64,000 nucleotides of DNA, from positions 225,251 through 289,250 of the forward strand of contig NZ_JHXW01000003.1 of NCBI RefSeq assembly GCF_000622245.1, read 5' to 3'. Source of the stretch: Fusobacterium perfoetens ATCC 29250. Its GTDB lineage: Bacteria > Fusobacteriota > Fusobacteriia > Fusobacteriales > Fusobacteriaceae. Every line of letters starts with the position of its first letter. Position 1 is the first letter of the stretch. The notes under the pieces are model-generated. The model was not told the origin of the DNA and did no database searches. It saw nothing but the letters and a program-made list of their open reading frames with translations. Shown in pieces: positions 20,881 through 29,600 of this stretch. Made by a program: the position numbers and the translations under genes.

Positions 20881-20918
20881 AAAATTTTAATCTTTCTTTA
20901 ATAATTCTATATTATAAT
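20881..20918 (+). promoter_or_regulatory. Promoter of the small exported protein with the shared 22-bp block
   Basis: The block at 20881-20902 differs from 18794-18815 at only two positions, including the same TTTAAT pair with 11-bp period (20886 and 20897). The -10 TATAAT is at 20913-20918. The block-to-minus-10 distance is 5 bp shorter than in the regulator promoter. Confidence 0.55.
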
Positions 20919-20969
20919 TATGTCATACAAAGAAAAGATAAAGAAAAATAAAAAATGGAGGTAATAAAT

Positions 20970-21344
20970 ATGAAAAAAATATTATTAGGATTATTTTTAA
21001 GTTTAACAATGGTTAGTTTTGCTAATGACATGTATGATTATGTAGAGGATAAATTAGAGTTAAAGTACCAACAATTAGTTGATAATAAAAATAATAAACT
21101 TGATATTGAAGGAATTGATGTTGGAACTTTTGGAAATAAATTATATGTAAAAATAGAAATGGAAACATTCTCTGGTGATGGAGGATGGGAAAAATTTGAT
21201 AAAGTTTCTTATGAAAAAATTGCTAAAAATATAGCTGATGAAGTTAGACAAATGTTAGATACAAATAGTGAAGTAGAAGTAAGTTTAATTCTTGAAAAAG
21301 AAATGGGAGATAAAGATATATTATTAGCTTCTAAAATTTACTAA
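20970..21344 (+). CDS. Small exported protein of unknown function, likely target of the adjacent two-component system
   Basis: I do not recognise this family. The 124-residue protein has a signal peptide (MKKILLGLFLSLTMVSFA) followed by an acidic mature domain with predicted mixed alpha/beta character and no cysteines. I start at 20970 because GGAGGT (20957-20962) is correctly spaced; an in-frame ATG at 20955 overlaps that ribosome-binding site. It follows the kinase gene with its own promoter and a strong terminator. A periplasmic accessory or signal-modulating protein for the kinase is possible, as seen with other two-component systems, but unproven. Confidence 0.7.
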   Translation: MKKILLGLFLSLTMVSFANDMYDYVEDKLELKYQQLVDNKNNKLDIEGIDVGTFGNKLYVKIEMETFSGDGGWEKFDKVSYEKIAKNIADEVRQMLDTNSEVEVSLILEKEMGDKDILLASKIY

Positions 21345-21357
21345 AATAAATAATTTA

Positions 21358-21390
21358 AGAGGATATTATAGAGGTAATATCCTCTATTTT
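21358..21390 (+). terminator. Rho-independent terminator
   Basis: Perfect 11-bp stem AGAGGATATTA / TAATATCCTCT with a 6-nt loop and a T-rich tail, after the small exported protein. Confidence 0.88.
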
Positions 21391-21416
21391 ATTTTAAACT
21401 TCCTTTTTGATTTTTA

Positions 21417-21445
21417 TTGAGAGATATTTTTTAGTATGTTATAAT
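21417..21445 (+). promoter_or_regulatory. Promoter of the MATE gene
   Basis: TTGAGA (21417-21422), a 17-bp spacer, and TATAAT (21440-21445) with an extended TGT just before it. Confidence 0.75.
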
Positions 21446-21477
21446 ATTAGTAATGGAAAAAGTTTAAGGAGGAAGTT

Positions 21478-22851
21478 ATGACTAGACAGGAGTTAGAATT
21501 TAGAGAGGGGAATATAATCAAACTTCTTATAAAATTTTCAGTACCAGCTACATTTGCTAGTCTTATTACTATTATTTATAATGTAACAGATAGATATTAT
21601 ATAGGACAAGCTGTAGGGAGAAATGGAATAGGAGCTATAGCAACTATATTTCCTTTAATAATGTTATTAAATGCTTGTGGAACTTTATTTGCTATAGGTG
21701 GTGGAGCTTTATCAGGAATTTATTTAGGAAAACAAGAAATAGGCAATGCTAGAAAAATTTTAGGAGTGTCCTTTTTCTGTCTCTTAGTGATAGGATTATT
21801 TTTTACAAGTTTTGGAACTATTTTTATGAAACAAATAATTTTATTTTTAGGAGCAACAGAAAATACTATTGAATATGCTATGGATTACTGTAAATATTTT
21901 TTTCCATCAATGACTTTCCAAATTCTTATTTTAGCTTTTAGTGCTTTTTTAAGAACAGATGGTCGTCCTATACTTTCAATGATGACAAATTTTATTTCAG
22001 CTATTTCTAATATGGGATTAGATTATTTATGGGTAGTAAAATTATCTTATGGAATGAAAGGGGCAGCTCTAGCTACAACAATTTCTAATGTAATTCCAGG
22101 AATATTTTTAATAACATATTTTTTAAGAGGAAAACTTTTAAAATTGGAGTTTAAACATGTAAGAGGAGATATAAAAACTATTAGAGAAATTTTATCTGTT
22201 GGGATATCTGGATTTTTTAATCAATCTTTAAATGGAGTTTATGCCTATGCTTTAAATACTAGACTTATAAAATATGGAGGAGATTTAGCCATTGCTGGTA
22301 TGGGAATAATGACCATAGTTAGAAACTTTTTAAATACAAGTTATTTAGGTTTAAATCAAGGAAGACAACCAATACTTTCATATAATTGGGGAGCAAAAAA
22401 TTATAGAAGAGTTTTAAAAACTTTTGCTTATTCTATAGGAATATCTATTTTTTTAGCTATATTTTTAGTTTTTCTAATAAAATACCATGCTAGAGAAATA
22501 GCTGGATTTTTTGTAAAAAATGACCCTGAACTTATAGAATACACAGCTAAAGCTATTCCTATTCATTTGGGGATGATGATGAGTACAGCTATTTATCTTT
22601 CTTGTGCAAATTATTTCCAAGCTGTTGGAAAAGGAATGGTTACAACAAAACTTATAACTTTAAGACTTTTGATTCTTACAATACCATTAACTTATATATT
22701 ACCACTTAAATGGGGAGTGATGGGAGTTCTTAGAAGTTTTCCAATTTCTGATACTATTGCTGCCATAACTGCTGCTATAGTTGTAAGTAAAGAGATAAAA
22801 CATGTAAGAAAATTAATGAAAGAACAAGAAAAAATAGAAATGGCATATTAA
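21478..22851 (+). CDS. MATE-family multidrug/metabolite efflux transporter
   Basis: Inner-membrane antiporter of the MATE family, probably exporting cationic compounds with Na+ or H+. It has about 12 hydrophobic helices in two homologous halves. The family-typical N-terminus IIKLLIKFSVPATFASLITIIYNVTDRYYIG is followed by GIGAIATIFP, and the second half contains GLNQGRQPILSYNWGAKNY. The length of 457 residues is normal. It has a strong promoter, and an 8-bp gap to the downstream TTG/ribosome-binding region suggests co-transcription with the phosphatase gene. Substrate cannot be told from sequence. Confidence 0.92.
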   Translation: MTRQELEFREGNIIKLLIKFSVPATFASLITIIYNVTDRYYIGQAVGRNGIGAIATIFPLIMLLNACGTLFAIGGGALSGIYLGKQEIGNARKILGVSFFCLLVIGLFFTSFGTIFMKQIILFLGATENTIEYAMDYCKYFFPSMTFQILILAFSAFLRTDGRPILSMMTNFISAISNMGLDYLWVVKLSYGMKGAALATTISNVIPGIFLITYFLRGKLLKLEFKHVRGDIKTIREILSVGISGFFNQSLNGVYAYALNTRLIKYGGDLAIAGMGIMTIVRNFLNTSYLGLNQGRQPILSYNWGAKNYRRVLKTFAYSIGISIFLAIFLVFLIKYHAREIAGFFVKNDPELIEYTAKAIPIHLGMMMSTAIYLSCANYFQAVGKGMVTTKLITLRLLILTIPLTYILPLKWGVMGVLRSFPISDTIAAITAAIVVSKEIKHVRKLMKEQEKIEMAY

Positions 22852-22870
22852 TAAAATTTTGGGAGGGAAG

Positions 22871-23650
22871 ATGAAACTAGTTGTATCTGACTTAGATGGA
22901 ACACTTTTTTATAAACTAAATGAAGTTGGAGATTATACAATAGAAATATTACAAAAATTAATTGATAAAAATATAGAGTTTGCTGTAGCTTCAGGAAGAG
23001 GAAAACAGGGAGTAGATTTTTTAGTAGATAAATTACAAAGAGATGTATATTTAATTTGTAATAATGGAGCAACGATTTTTGATAAATCTGGAAAATGTAT
23101 ATATGAACAGGTTATTCCAAAGGAATTATCAATTAAAATATTAAAAACAATAAGAGAAAATGGACTATTTTTTAGTTCGTTTTATAATGAAAATTTTTAT
23201 CATCATAAAGATGACCCAGAAGATTATACAAATAGAAGAAAAACTTTTAAAAGAAATGTTTTAGAAAAAATAGAAGATACTCCAGCTCTTAATAAAATAA
23301 TTATAACAGAAGATGAAAAAACAATCCTTTCTATTAATAAAGTATTAAGAGAAAAATATGATAATGAAGTTGAAATAACTATATCAGACCCTAAATGTAT
23401 AGATATAGTTCCAAAAAATTGTAGTAAAGGGAATGGAATAAAAATAATAGCAGATATTTTAAATATTCCTATTGAAGAAACTATGGCTTTTGGAGATGGA
23501 GAAAATGATTTGGATATGCTTAGAAAAGTTGGATATCCTGTTGTAATGGAAAATGCACAAGAAATATTAAAAAAAGAGATAAAAAATGTGGCGTTACCTA
23601 ATAGTGAAGAGGGAGTTGCAAAATATTTAGAGAAATATTTTAATTTATAG
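22871..23650 (+). CDS. Cof-type HAD-superfamily phosphatase
   Basis: Predicted sugar-phosphate or nucleotide phosphatase of HAD class IIB. Motif I is VVSDLDGTLF, motif II is the Ser in VASGRGKQ, the later lysine is in NCSKGNGIKII, and motif IV is MAFGDGENDLDML. The cap domain spans about residues 80-190. I start at 22871 because GGGAGGG (22861-22867) is ideally placed; an upstream in-frame TTG at 22859 would put the ribosome-binding site inside the gene. Length is 259 residues. Confidence 0.9.
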   Translation: MKLVVSDLDGTLFYKLNEVGDYTIEILQKLIDKNIEFAVASGRGKQGVDFLVDKLQRDVYLICNNGATIFDKSGKCIYEQVIPKELSIKILKTIRENGLFFSSFYNENFYHHKDDPEDYTNRRKTFKRNVLEKIEDTPALNKIIITEDEKTILSINKVLREKYDNEVEITISDPKCIDIVPKNCSKGNGIKIIADILNIPIEETMAFGDGENDLDMLRKVGYPVVMENAQEILKKEIKNVALPNSEEGVAKYLEKYFNL

Positions 23651-23678
23651 GAATTTTTATAGAATTAAGGAGAAAAAC

Positions 23679-24242
23679 ATGGGAAAAACTTTTGTAATAG
23701 CAGATACACACTTTGGAGATGCTTCTATAATAAGAGCAATAGGAAGACCTTTTGATTCAATAGAGGAAATGGATAATTTTATGATAGAAAAATGGAATAG
23801 TGTAGTATCAAAAGATGATGATATTATAGTAGTAGGAGATTTTTTAGCTTTACCTAAAGAAAATAAAAAAGAGTATGTATTTGATATATTATCAAAACTT
23901 AATTTTAAAAATTTAGAACTTGTAATGGGAAATCATGATACAGAAGAATTAATAAAGATAATGAAAAGTTTTTCAGAAAATATTGATATATACAAATATC
24001 CAATAGTAAAAGATGAATTTTGGATAATTAGTCATCACCCAATGTTTGTAAATGAGAGAACAGTTTGGGTAAATGTATTTGGTCATGTACATAATAATCC
24101 AACTTATAGAGATGTAAGTACTAGAAGTATTTGTGTAAGTACAGAAAGATTAGATTATACTCCAATAGAGTGGCAAAAAGTAAAAGAATTAGTAGTTACT
24201 GAATCAAGAAAAGATTTAGAAAAGTTTAAAAAAAATAAATAA
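23679..24242 (+). CDS. Calcineurin-like metallophosphoesterase
   Basis: Small cytoplasmic phosphoesterase of unknown substrate. The metal-binding motifs of the superfamily are all present: IADTHFGD, VGDFLAL, GNHD, SHHPM and GHVHNN. It is 187 residues long. Phage and bacterial proteins of this size are often annotated as hydrolases of unknown role. It lies 28 bp after the HAD phosphatase and ends before a terminator, closing the MATE-HAD-phosphoesterase unit. Confidence 0.88.
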   Translation: MGKTFVIADTHFGDASIIRAIGRPFDSIEEMDNFMIEKWNSVVSKDDDIIVVGDFLALPKENKKEYVFDILSKLNFKNLELVMGNHDTEELIKIMKSFSENIDIYKYPIVKDEFWIISHHPMFVNERTVWVNVFGHVHNNPTYRDVSTRSICVSTERLDYTPIEWQKVKELVVTESRKDLEKFKKNK

Positions 24243-24253
24243 AATTTCAATGG

Positions 24254-24286
24254 AAAAAATTGTAAAATTAAAATTACAATTTTTTT
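24254..24286 (+). terminator. Rho-independent terminator
   Basis: Perfect 12-bp AT-rich stem AAAAAATTGTAA / TTACAATTTTTT with an 8-nt loop and a T run. Confidence 0.8.
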
Positions 24287-24336
24287 CATAAAAAATGTGT
24301 TAAAATAGAAAGAAAAACTAAAAAAGGAGGGCAAAA

Positions 24337-26391
24337 GTGCTAGGGTCAAAAGGAAATAATATCCTTAGAAACTTGTGCAACAATCAAGGAAAAGGAACTA
24401 TAAAAAAACTTTCTACTGAATTAGAAATTTCTGAAAGAAGTATAAGATACGAGCTTGAAAAAATAGATGATTATCTAAAGAGTATAAAGATGAAACCTTT
24501 AAAAAGAGAGTTTGGTGGAAATATATATTTTGAAGAATACAAAATTTTTCTTGAAAATGAAATAATAGTAGAAGAAAGTAATTTAGATACAGCTGAAAGA
24601 AGAGAATATTTATCTTTTATTTGCGTATTTGATGAAAAAATAAATCTAACAAAAGCTAGTGAAATATTAGATGTAAGTAGAACTACAATTAGAAATGATA
24701 TAAGAGATATTAAAGAGGAATTATCAAAAAATAATTTAAAATTAAAAATTTCTCAACAAGAGGGTTTAATTTTATCTGGTGAAGAGATTGATATAAGAAA
24801 GCAACAATTAAAATTTTTATGTAAATATTCTAATTTTATTTTTTATTCTAATCCAGAATTTAAAAATAAAAAAGAAACGATAGTAGAAGAATACATAAAA
24901 TATATAGATATAAATATTATAAAAAATTTCATTAATTACATTCAAAAAATTCTTGATAAAATAATTTCAGATGAGGCTTATAATATTATAGCTATTTATT
25001 TAATTATAGCTATAATAAGAATAAAGCAGGGAAAAGTATTAAATAAAATTCCTAATAAACAATTTTTAAAAGAAACTGATGAATATGATACTATTTTAAA
25101 AGCAAAAAGTATTTTAGAATCTTCTTATGATATTATTTTAGAAGAAAATGAAATTTTACAAATAACAGATTATTTTTTAGGAAGTCACACATATAATTTT
25201 AATAAATCTTATTATAGAAATTGGATTGAAATTGATATTTTAGTAAAAAAATTTATAGATAGTTTCAATCAAAAAATAGATGTGGATATATCTAAAGATA
25301 AATTATTGTTAGAAGGAATATTAAATCATATAAAACCTACAATATATAGACTAAAAAATAAAATTAAATTAGAAAACTCAATATATTTAGAAGTTTTAAA
25401 TAGTTATCCAACTATATTTTATAATACTAAAAGTGCTGTAAAAGAGATAGAAGAATATACAAATTTAGAATTTTCAAATGATGAAATAGCTTTTTTAGCT
25501 ATCTATTTTAAGTCAGCCATTGATAGAAATAGATATAAAAGTAAAAATTTGAAGAAAGTTTTAGTTGTTTGTGGTTATGGATATGGAACTTCGAGCTTAC
25601 TTGTACAACAACTTAAAGAGATATATACAATAAAAATTGTAGATACAATTCCAAGGCATCTTTTAGAAAAAACTATAGCCAAAGAGGAAGTAGATTTAAT
25701 AATAAGTACAGTGGAAATAGAAAATGATATAAATATCCCTGTTGTAAAAGTAAAATCTATATTAACACAAGAAGATATAAATAATATAGATAAATACTCA
25801 CTATCAAAACAAAGAAAAAGATATATGCTTTCTGAATTGATGAATATAATAGAAGAAAATTGTGAAATCAAAAATAGAGAGGAATTAATAAAAGGTTTAA
25901 ATATATATTTTGAACAAAGACTTATAAATGATACAGAAACTAATGAGTATAAAATTTCTGATTTTTTAAAAGAAAAAAATATTTTATTAAATCAAGAAGC
26001 AGAAAATTGGGAAGAAGCTGTAAAATTATCAGGACAAATTTTAGTAGATAATGGAATTACTACAAAAGAATATATAAATTCTATGGTAGAAAATGTAAAG
26101 AAATTTGGTTCATATATAGTAATTGGAGAAAATATAGCTATTCCTCATGCTCAAAAAGATGAAAGTGTATTAAAAACAGGGATGGGGTTAGTAGTATTAA
26201 AAAAACCTGTAATTTTTCCAGGAGAGAGAAAAGTACAAATATTATTGTCTTTTTCTTCTAAAGATGATAAAGAACATTTAAATGCTTTGACAGATTTAAT
26301 TGAGTTAATTTCAAATTACAATTTTATAGAAAATATGTTAAAAGTAAAAACGATAAAACAAGCATTAAAATATATAAATTTTCAAAAATAA
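24337..26391 (+). CDS. PRD-containing transcriptional activator with PTS IIB- and IIA-like domains (BglG/MtlR/LicR type)
   Basis: Sugar-responsive activator controlled by PTS phosphorylation. It starts with GTG behind AGGAGGG. Domain order: N-terminal winged HTH (TIKKLSTELEISERSIRYELEKID), a second HTH (TKASEILDVSRTTIRNDIRDI, about 95-120), two PRD domains (about 180-400), a IIB-like domain with CGYGYGTSS (C412), and a IIA-like domain with IPHAQ (H604). Length is 684 residues. It lies directly upstream of an ascorbate-family PTS operon, with a terminator between them. It very probably activates that operon, perhaps through the repeated ATAGTTGTCAAA sites. Confidence 0.88.
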   Translation: MLGSKGNNILRNLCNNQGKGTIKKLSTELEISERSIRYELEKIDDYLKSIKMKPLKREFGGNIYFEEYKIFLENEIIVEESNLDTAERREYLSFICVFDEKINLTKASEILDVSRTTIRNDIRDIKEELSKNNLKLKISQQEGLILSGEEIDIRKQQLKFLCKYSNFIFYSNPEFKNKKETIVEEYIKYIDINIIKNFINYIQKILDKIISDEAYNIIAIYLIIAIIRIKQGKVLNKIPNKQFLKETDEYDTILKAKSILESSYDIILEENEILQITDYFLGSHTYNFNKSYYRNWIEIDILVKKFIDSFNQKIDVDISKDKLLLEGILNHIKPTIYRLKNKIKLENSIYLEVLNSYPTIFYNTKSAVKEIEEYTNLEFSNDEIAFLAIYFKSAIDRNRYKSKNLKKVLVVCGYGYGTSSLLVQQLKEIYTIKIVDTIPRHLLEKTIAKEEVDLIISTVEIENDINIPVVKVKSILTQEDINNIDKYSLSKQRKRYMLSELMNIIEENCEIKNREELIKGLNIYFEQRLINDTETNEYKISDFLKEKNILLNQEAENWEEAVKLSGQILVDNGITTKEYINSMVENVKKFGSYIVIGENIAIPHAQKDESVLKTGMGLVVLKKPVIFPGERKVQILLSFSSKDDKEHLNALTDLIELISNYNFIENMLKVKTIKQALKYINFQK

Positions 26392-26398
26392 TATTTTT

Positions 26399-26434
26399 AA
26401 AAGTGGTAATTTAAAAAAGTTATCACTTTTTTTT
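26399..26434 (+). terminator. Rho-independent terminator after the PRD activator
   Basis: 11-bp stem AAAAGTGGTAA / TTATCACTTTT with one G-U pair, and a T run. Confidence 0.8.
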
Positions 26435-26445
26435 ATATAAAAAAT

Positions 26446-26519
26446 ATAGTTGTCAAAAAATGTAAAGTTTATTTTGAACAAAAAAGATAGTTGTCAAACA
26501 AAAAAAACTAAGGTAGAAT
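26446..26519 (+). promoter_or_regulatory. PTS operon promoter with duplicated 12-bp site
   Basis: ATAGTTGTCAAA occurs at 26446-26457 and again at 26487-26498, 41 bp apart (about four helical turns). The second copy contains the likely -35 TTGTCA (26491-26496), followed after 17 bp by TAGAAT (26514-26519). The upstream copy is a candidate activator site for the PRD regulator. Confidence 0.55.
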
Positions 26520-26553
26520 TATAATATAAAAATAAATTGGAGGAGGAAATTAA

Positions 26554-26985
26554 ATGGGAATAAAGAAAATATTAGATGGAAATATCCAAGTTATAGAAAA
26601 TATTGATTCTTGGGAAAAAGCTATAGAAATTGGAGCACAACCTCTAATAGAAAAAGGAAAAATAAAATATGGATATGTAGAAGGAATAATCCAAAATATA
26701 AAAACATTAGGACCATATGTAATCTTAATACCTGGTGTGGCTATGCCCCACGCTAGACCTGATGAAAATGTTTTAGAAAGTTCTTTAGCATTTTTAAAAA
26801 TAAATGAAGGAGTAAAATTTACAGAGGATACAGATAAGGTTTATTTAATGTTTATCTTAGCAGCAAAAAATAGTGATTCTCATATAGAAATCATAGAAAA
26901 ATTAACTGATGTTCTTGGTGATGATGAAAAAATAGAAAAACTTATAGAATCAAAAACATTAGAAGAAATAATAAATTGCTTATAA
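26554..26985 (+). CDS. ulaC: PTS sugar transporter subunit IIA, ascorbate/mannitol-type
   Basis: Phosphocarrier that passes phosphate from HPr to IIB. At 143 residues it is a single IIA domain of the mannitol/fructose fold. The phospho-accepting histidine is H66 in GVAMPHARPDE. The gene order IIA-IIB-IIC and the UlaA-like IIC identify the L-ascorbate (AG) family. The symbol reflects homology, not demonstrated ascorbate specificity, because the ascorbate catabolic enzymes UlaG/D/E/F are absent here. It is the first gene of the operon, with an AGGAGG site. Confidence 0.85.
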   Translation: MGIKKILDGNIQVIENIDSWEKAIEIGAQPLIEKGKIKYGYVEGIIQNIKTLGPYVILIPGVAMPHARPDENVLESSLAFLKINEGVKFTEDTDKVYLMFILAAKNSDSHIEIIEKLTDVLGDDEKIEKLIESKTLEEIINCL

Positions 26986-27035
26986 AAAATAATTATAAAT
27001 AAAAACAAGATAAAATCTTTAAGGAGGAATTAATT

Positions 27036-27311
27036 ATGAAAATAACAGCAGTATGTGGAACAGGATTAGGAAGTAGCTTTATGCTAGAAATGAATGTTAA
27101 AAAAGTTTTAAAGGAATTAGGAATTACAGCTGAGGTAACTCATACAGACTTAGCTTCAGTTATAGAAGGAGATTCAGATTTCTTTATTATGTCAAGAGAT
27201 ATAGCTGGAAGTGCTAATGTTTCTAACAAAATAGTTTTAGCTAATATTATAAATGTAGCTGAAATTAAAGAGGCTATAACAAAAGCATTCCAAGAAAAAG
27301 GAATATTATAG
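27036..27311 (+). CDS. ulaB: PTS sugar transporter subunit IIB, ascorbate-family
   Basis: Cytoplasmic phosphocarrier with the P-loop-like phospho-cysteine motif VCGTGLGSSFM (C7) at the N-terminus, as in UlaB/SgaB. The 91-residue length is typical. It receives phosphate from IIA and passes it to the sugar entering through IIC. It lies between IIA and IIC genes, each with its own AGGAGG ribosome-binding site. Confidence 0.9.
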   Translation: MKITAVCGTGLGSSFMLEMNVKKVLKELGITAEVTHTDLASVIEGDSDFFIMSRDIAGSANVSNKIVLANIINVAEIKEAITKAFQEKGIL

Positions 27312-27354
27312 TTTAAGAAATTAAAAACTATATAATATTAAGGAGGAAAAGGTT

Positions 27355-28692
27355 ATGTTAAAATTATTAGTTGATATTTTAAGTGTGCCTGCTATACTAG
27401 TAGGATTAATTTCATTAGTAGGATTACTATGTCAAAAGAAAAACTTTTCTGATACAGTAAAGGGAACAATTAAAACAATTTTAGGATTTATAGTTCTTAC
27501 AGGAGGAGCTGGAATCCTTGTAGGAGGACTTACTCCATTTGGTCAAATGTTTGAAGTTGGATTTAAAGTTCAAGGAATTGTTCCTAACAATGAAGCAATA
27601 GTTGCTTTAGCAATGCAAAAATTTGGAACAGCAACAGCTTTAATTATGACTTTTGGAATGTTAGCAAATATAGTAATAGCTAGAATTACAAAATTAAAAT
27701 ATATTTTCTTAACAGGACACCATACATTCTATATGGCTTGTATGATAGCTGTTATCCTAGCTGTAGCAGGATTTGAAGGAGCAATGTTAGTATTTGTTGG
27801 GTCTGTAGTATTAGGATTTGCTATGGCTTTCTTCCCAGCTCTAGCTCAACCAACAATGAGAAAAATAACTGGTTCAGATGATGTAGCTTTTGGACATTTT
27901 GGAACTGTTGGATATGTTTTATCAGCTAAAATTGGTCAATTAGTAGGAAAAGGTTCAAAATCTACAGAAGAAATGAATCTTCCTAAAAACTTAACATTCT
28001 TAAGAGATAGCTCAATTTCAATTTCTTTAACAATGTTAATATTATATTTAATTACAGCTTTTGCTGCTGGTAGAGAATATGTAGAAACTACTTTAAGTAA
28101 TGGACAAAACTTTATAATCTACTCTGTACTTCAAGCTATAACATTCGCTGCTGGAGTATTCGTAGTATTACAAGGTGTAAGATTAATTCTTGCTGAAATA
28201 GTTCCAGCATTTACAGGAATTTCTCAAAAAATAGTTCCTAATGCTAAACCAGCTATTGACTGTCCAGTTGTATTCCCTTATGCACCTAATGCTGTATTAA
28301 TTGGATTCTTATGTAGCTTCTTAGGAGGAATCGTAGGATTATTCATTTTAGGAGCTTTAAATTGGGTATTAATCATACCAGGAGTTATACCTCACTTCTT
28401 CTGTGGAGCCACAGCTGGAGTATTCGGAAACGCTACTGGAGGAAAAAGAGGAGCTGTTATAGGTTCATTTATTCATGGAGTATTTATAACATTTGTTCCT
28501 GTTGTTTTACTTCCAATATTAGGAGAATTAGGATTTGCTAATACAACATTCTCTGATGCTGACTTTGGAGTTGTTGGAGCACTTTTAGGAGTATTAGCTG
28601 GAAACTTTAATAAATATGTAATACTTGTAGTATTTGCTGTATTTATTGCTTTAGCATTTGTTTTCCCAAGAGATAAAAAAGAAGAAAATTAA
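27355..28692 (+). CDS. ulaA: PTS sugar transporter subunit IIC, UlaA/SgaT family
   Basis: Polytopic inner-membrane sugar permease of the AG (ascorbate) family. It has about 10-11 hydrophobic helices across 445 residues, slightly shorter than E. coli UlaA. Family-like segments include GFIVLTGGAGILVGGLTPFGQMF near the N-terminus, TGHHTFYMA, GHFGTVGYVLSAKIGQLVG and FFCGATAGVFGNATGGKRGA. The linked transketolase, transaldolase and DeoC genes suggest a pentose-like substrate rather than ascorbate itself. Confidence 0.9.
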   Translation: MLKLLVDILSVPAILVGLISLVGLLCQKKNFSDTVKGTIKTILGFIVLTGGAGILVGGLTPFGQMFEVGFKVQGIVPNNEAIVALAMQKFGTATALIMTFGMLANIVIARITKLKYIFLTGHHTFYMACMIAVILAVAGFEGAMLVFVGSVVLGFAMAFFPALAQPTMRKITGSDDVAFGHFGTVGYVLSAKIGQLVGKGSKSTEEMNLPKNLTFLRDSSISISLTMLILYLITAFAAGREYVETTLSNGQNFIIYSVLQAITFAAGVFVVLQGVRLILAEIVPAFTGISQKIVPNAKPAIDCPVVFPYAPNAVLIGFLCSFLGGIVGLFILGALNWVLIIPGVIPHFFCGATAGVFGNATGGKRGAVIGSFIHGVFITFVPVVLLPILGELGFANTTFSDADFGVVGALLGVLAGNFNKYVILVVFAVFIALAFVFPRDKKEEN

Positions 28693-28710
28693 TAAATTAA
28701 TAAGATTTTG

Positions 28711-28740
28711 ATTAAAGGCTATTGAAAAATAGCCTTTAAT
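28711..28740 (+). promoter_or_regulatory. Intra-operon hairpin between IIC and transketolase genes
   Basis: Perfect 13-bp stem (28711-28723 with 28728-28740) capped by a GAAA tetraloop. It has no T run, so it is unlikely to terminate. It could stabilise or delimit the transporter part of the transcript. Confidence 0.6.
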
Positions 28741-28764
28741 AATTAAGGAGGGCTTACTAAAAAT

Positions 28765-29586
28765 ATGGAAAGATATGTAGAAATGAAAAAATTTAGTAAC
28801 AGAATAAGAATAGAAACTTTAAAAATGTTATTACATAGAGGATTTGGACATTTAGGTGGAGCTATGTCAATAGTAGAAACTTTGTCTGTTCTTTATACAA
28901 ATATGAAAATAGACCCAAAAAATCCTAAAATGGAAGATAGAGATTTCTTAGTATTATCAAAAGGACATGCTGGACCAGCTCTATATTCAACATTAGCATT
29001 AAAAGGATATTTTGATTTAGAAGTATTAAATACATTAAATAATAACGGAACTATATTACCAAGCCATCCAGATAGAAATCTTACTCCTGGAATAGATATG
29101 ACAACAGGTTCTTTAGGACAAGGAATTTCTGTAGCCACTGGAATAGCTATTGGATTAAAAAGAAAAAATAGTGAAAGAAAAGTTTATTGTATAGTTGGAG
29201 ATGGAGAATTAAATGAAGGACAATGTTGGGAAGCTATACAATTTGCTGCTCACAATAAATTAGATAACTTTACAGTATTTATAGATGAAAATAAAAAACA
29301 ATTAGATGGAACAACAGAAGAAATTTGTAATCCATTTGATTATGTTAAAAAAATGGAAAGCTTTGGATTCCATACTGTAAGAGTAAATGGGGCAGATGTA
29401 GAGGCTATAGATAAAGCTGTAAATGAAAAAGTTGAAGGAGCTCCAAAATGTATTGTACTTGATACAATAAAAGGTCAAGGAGTTAAATACTTTGAAGAAT
29501 TAAAAGCAAATCATCATATTAGATTTAATGATGAAATGAAAGAAATTTTAAAAGTAGAAATTGAAAAATTAGAGGCTGCTGAATAG
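28765..29586 (+). CDS. Transketolase, N-terminal half
   Basis: TPP-binding half of a split transketolase, which transfers two-carbon units between ketose and aldose phosphates. Visible motifs are GHLGGAMSIVETLSVLY, SKGHAGPALYSTLALKGY, TTGSLGQGISVATGIAIG, and the TPP diphosphate/Mg site GDGELNEGQCWEA. The length of 273 residues is as expected for split enzymes. The C-terminal half follows 14 bp later. The AAGGAGGG site is unusually far (about 12 bp) from the ATG, but no closer start exists. Confidence 0.93.
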   Translation: MERYVEMKKFSNRIRIETLKMLLHRGFGHLGGAMSIVETLSVLYTNMKIDPKNPKMEDRDFLVLSKGHAGPALYSTLALKGYFDLEVLNTLNNNGTILPSHPDRNLTPGIDMTTGSLGQGISVATGIAIGLKRKNSERKVYCIVGDGELNEGQCWEAIQFAAHNKLDNFTVFIDENKKQLDGTTEEICNPFDYVKKMESFGFHTVRVNGADVEAIDKAVNEKVEGAPKCIVLDTIKGQGVKYFEELKANHHIRFNDEMKEILKVEIEKLEAAE

Positions 29587-29600
29587 GAGGAAATTAAAAA

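Noticed and set aside
22859..22870. TTG at 22859 as start of the first HAD phosphatase
   Set aside because: It would place GGGAGGG inside the gene; the ATG at 22871 has ideal spacing and gives the family N-terminus.
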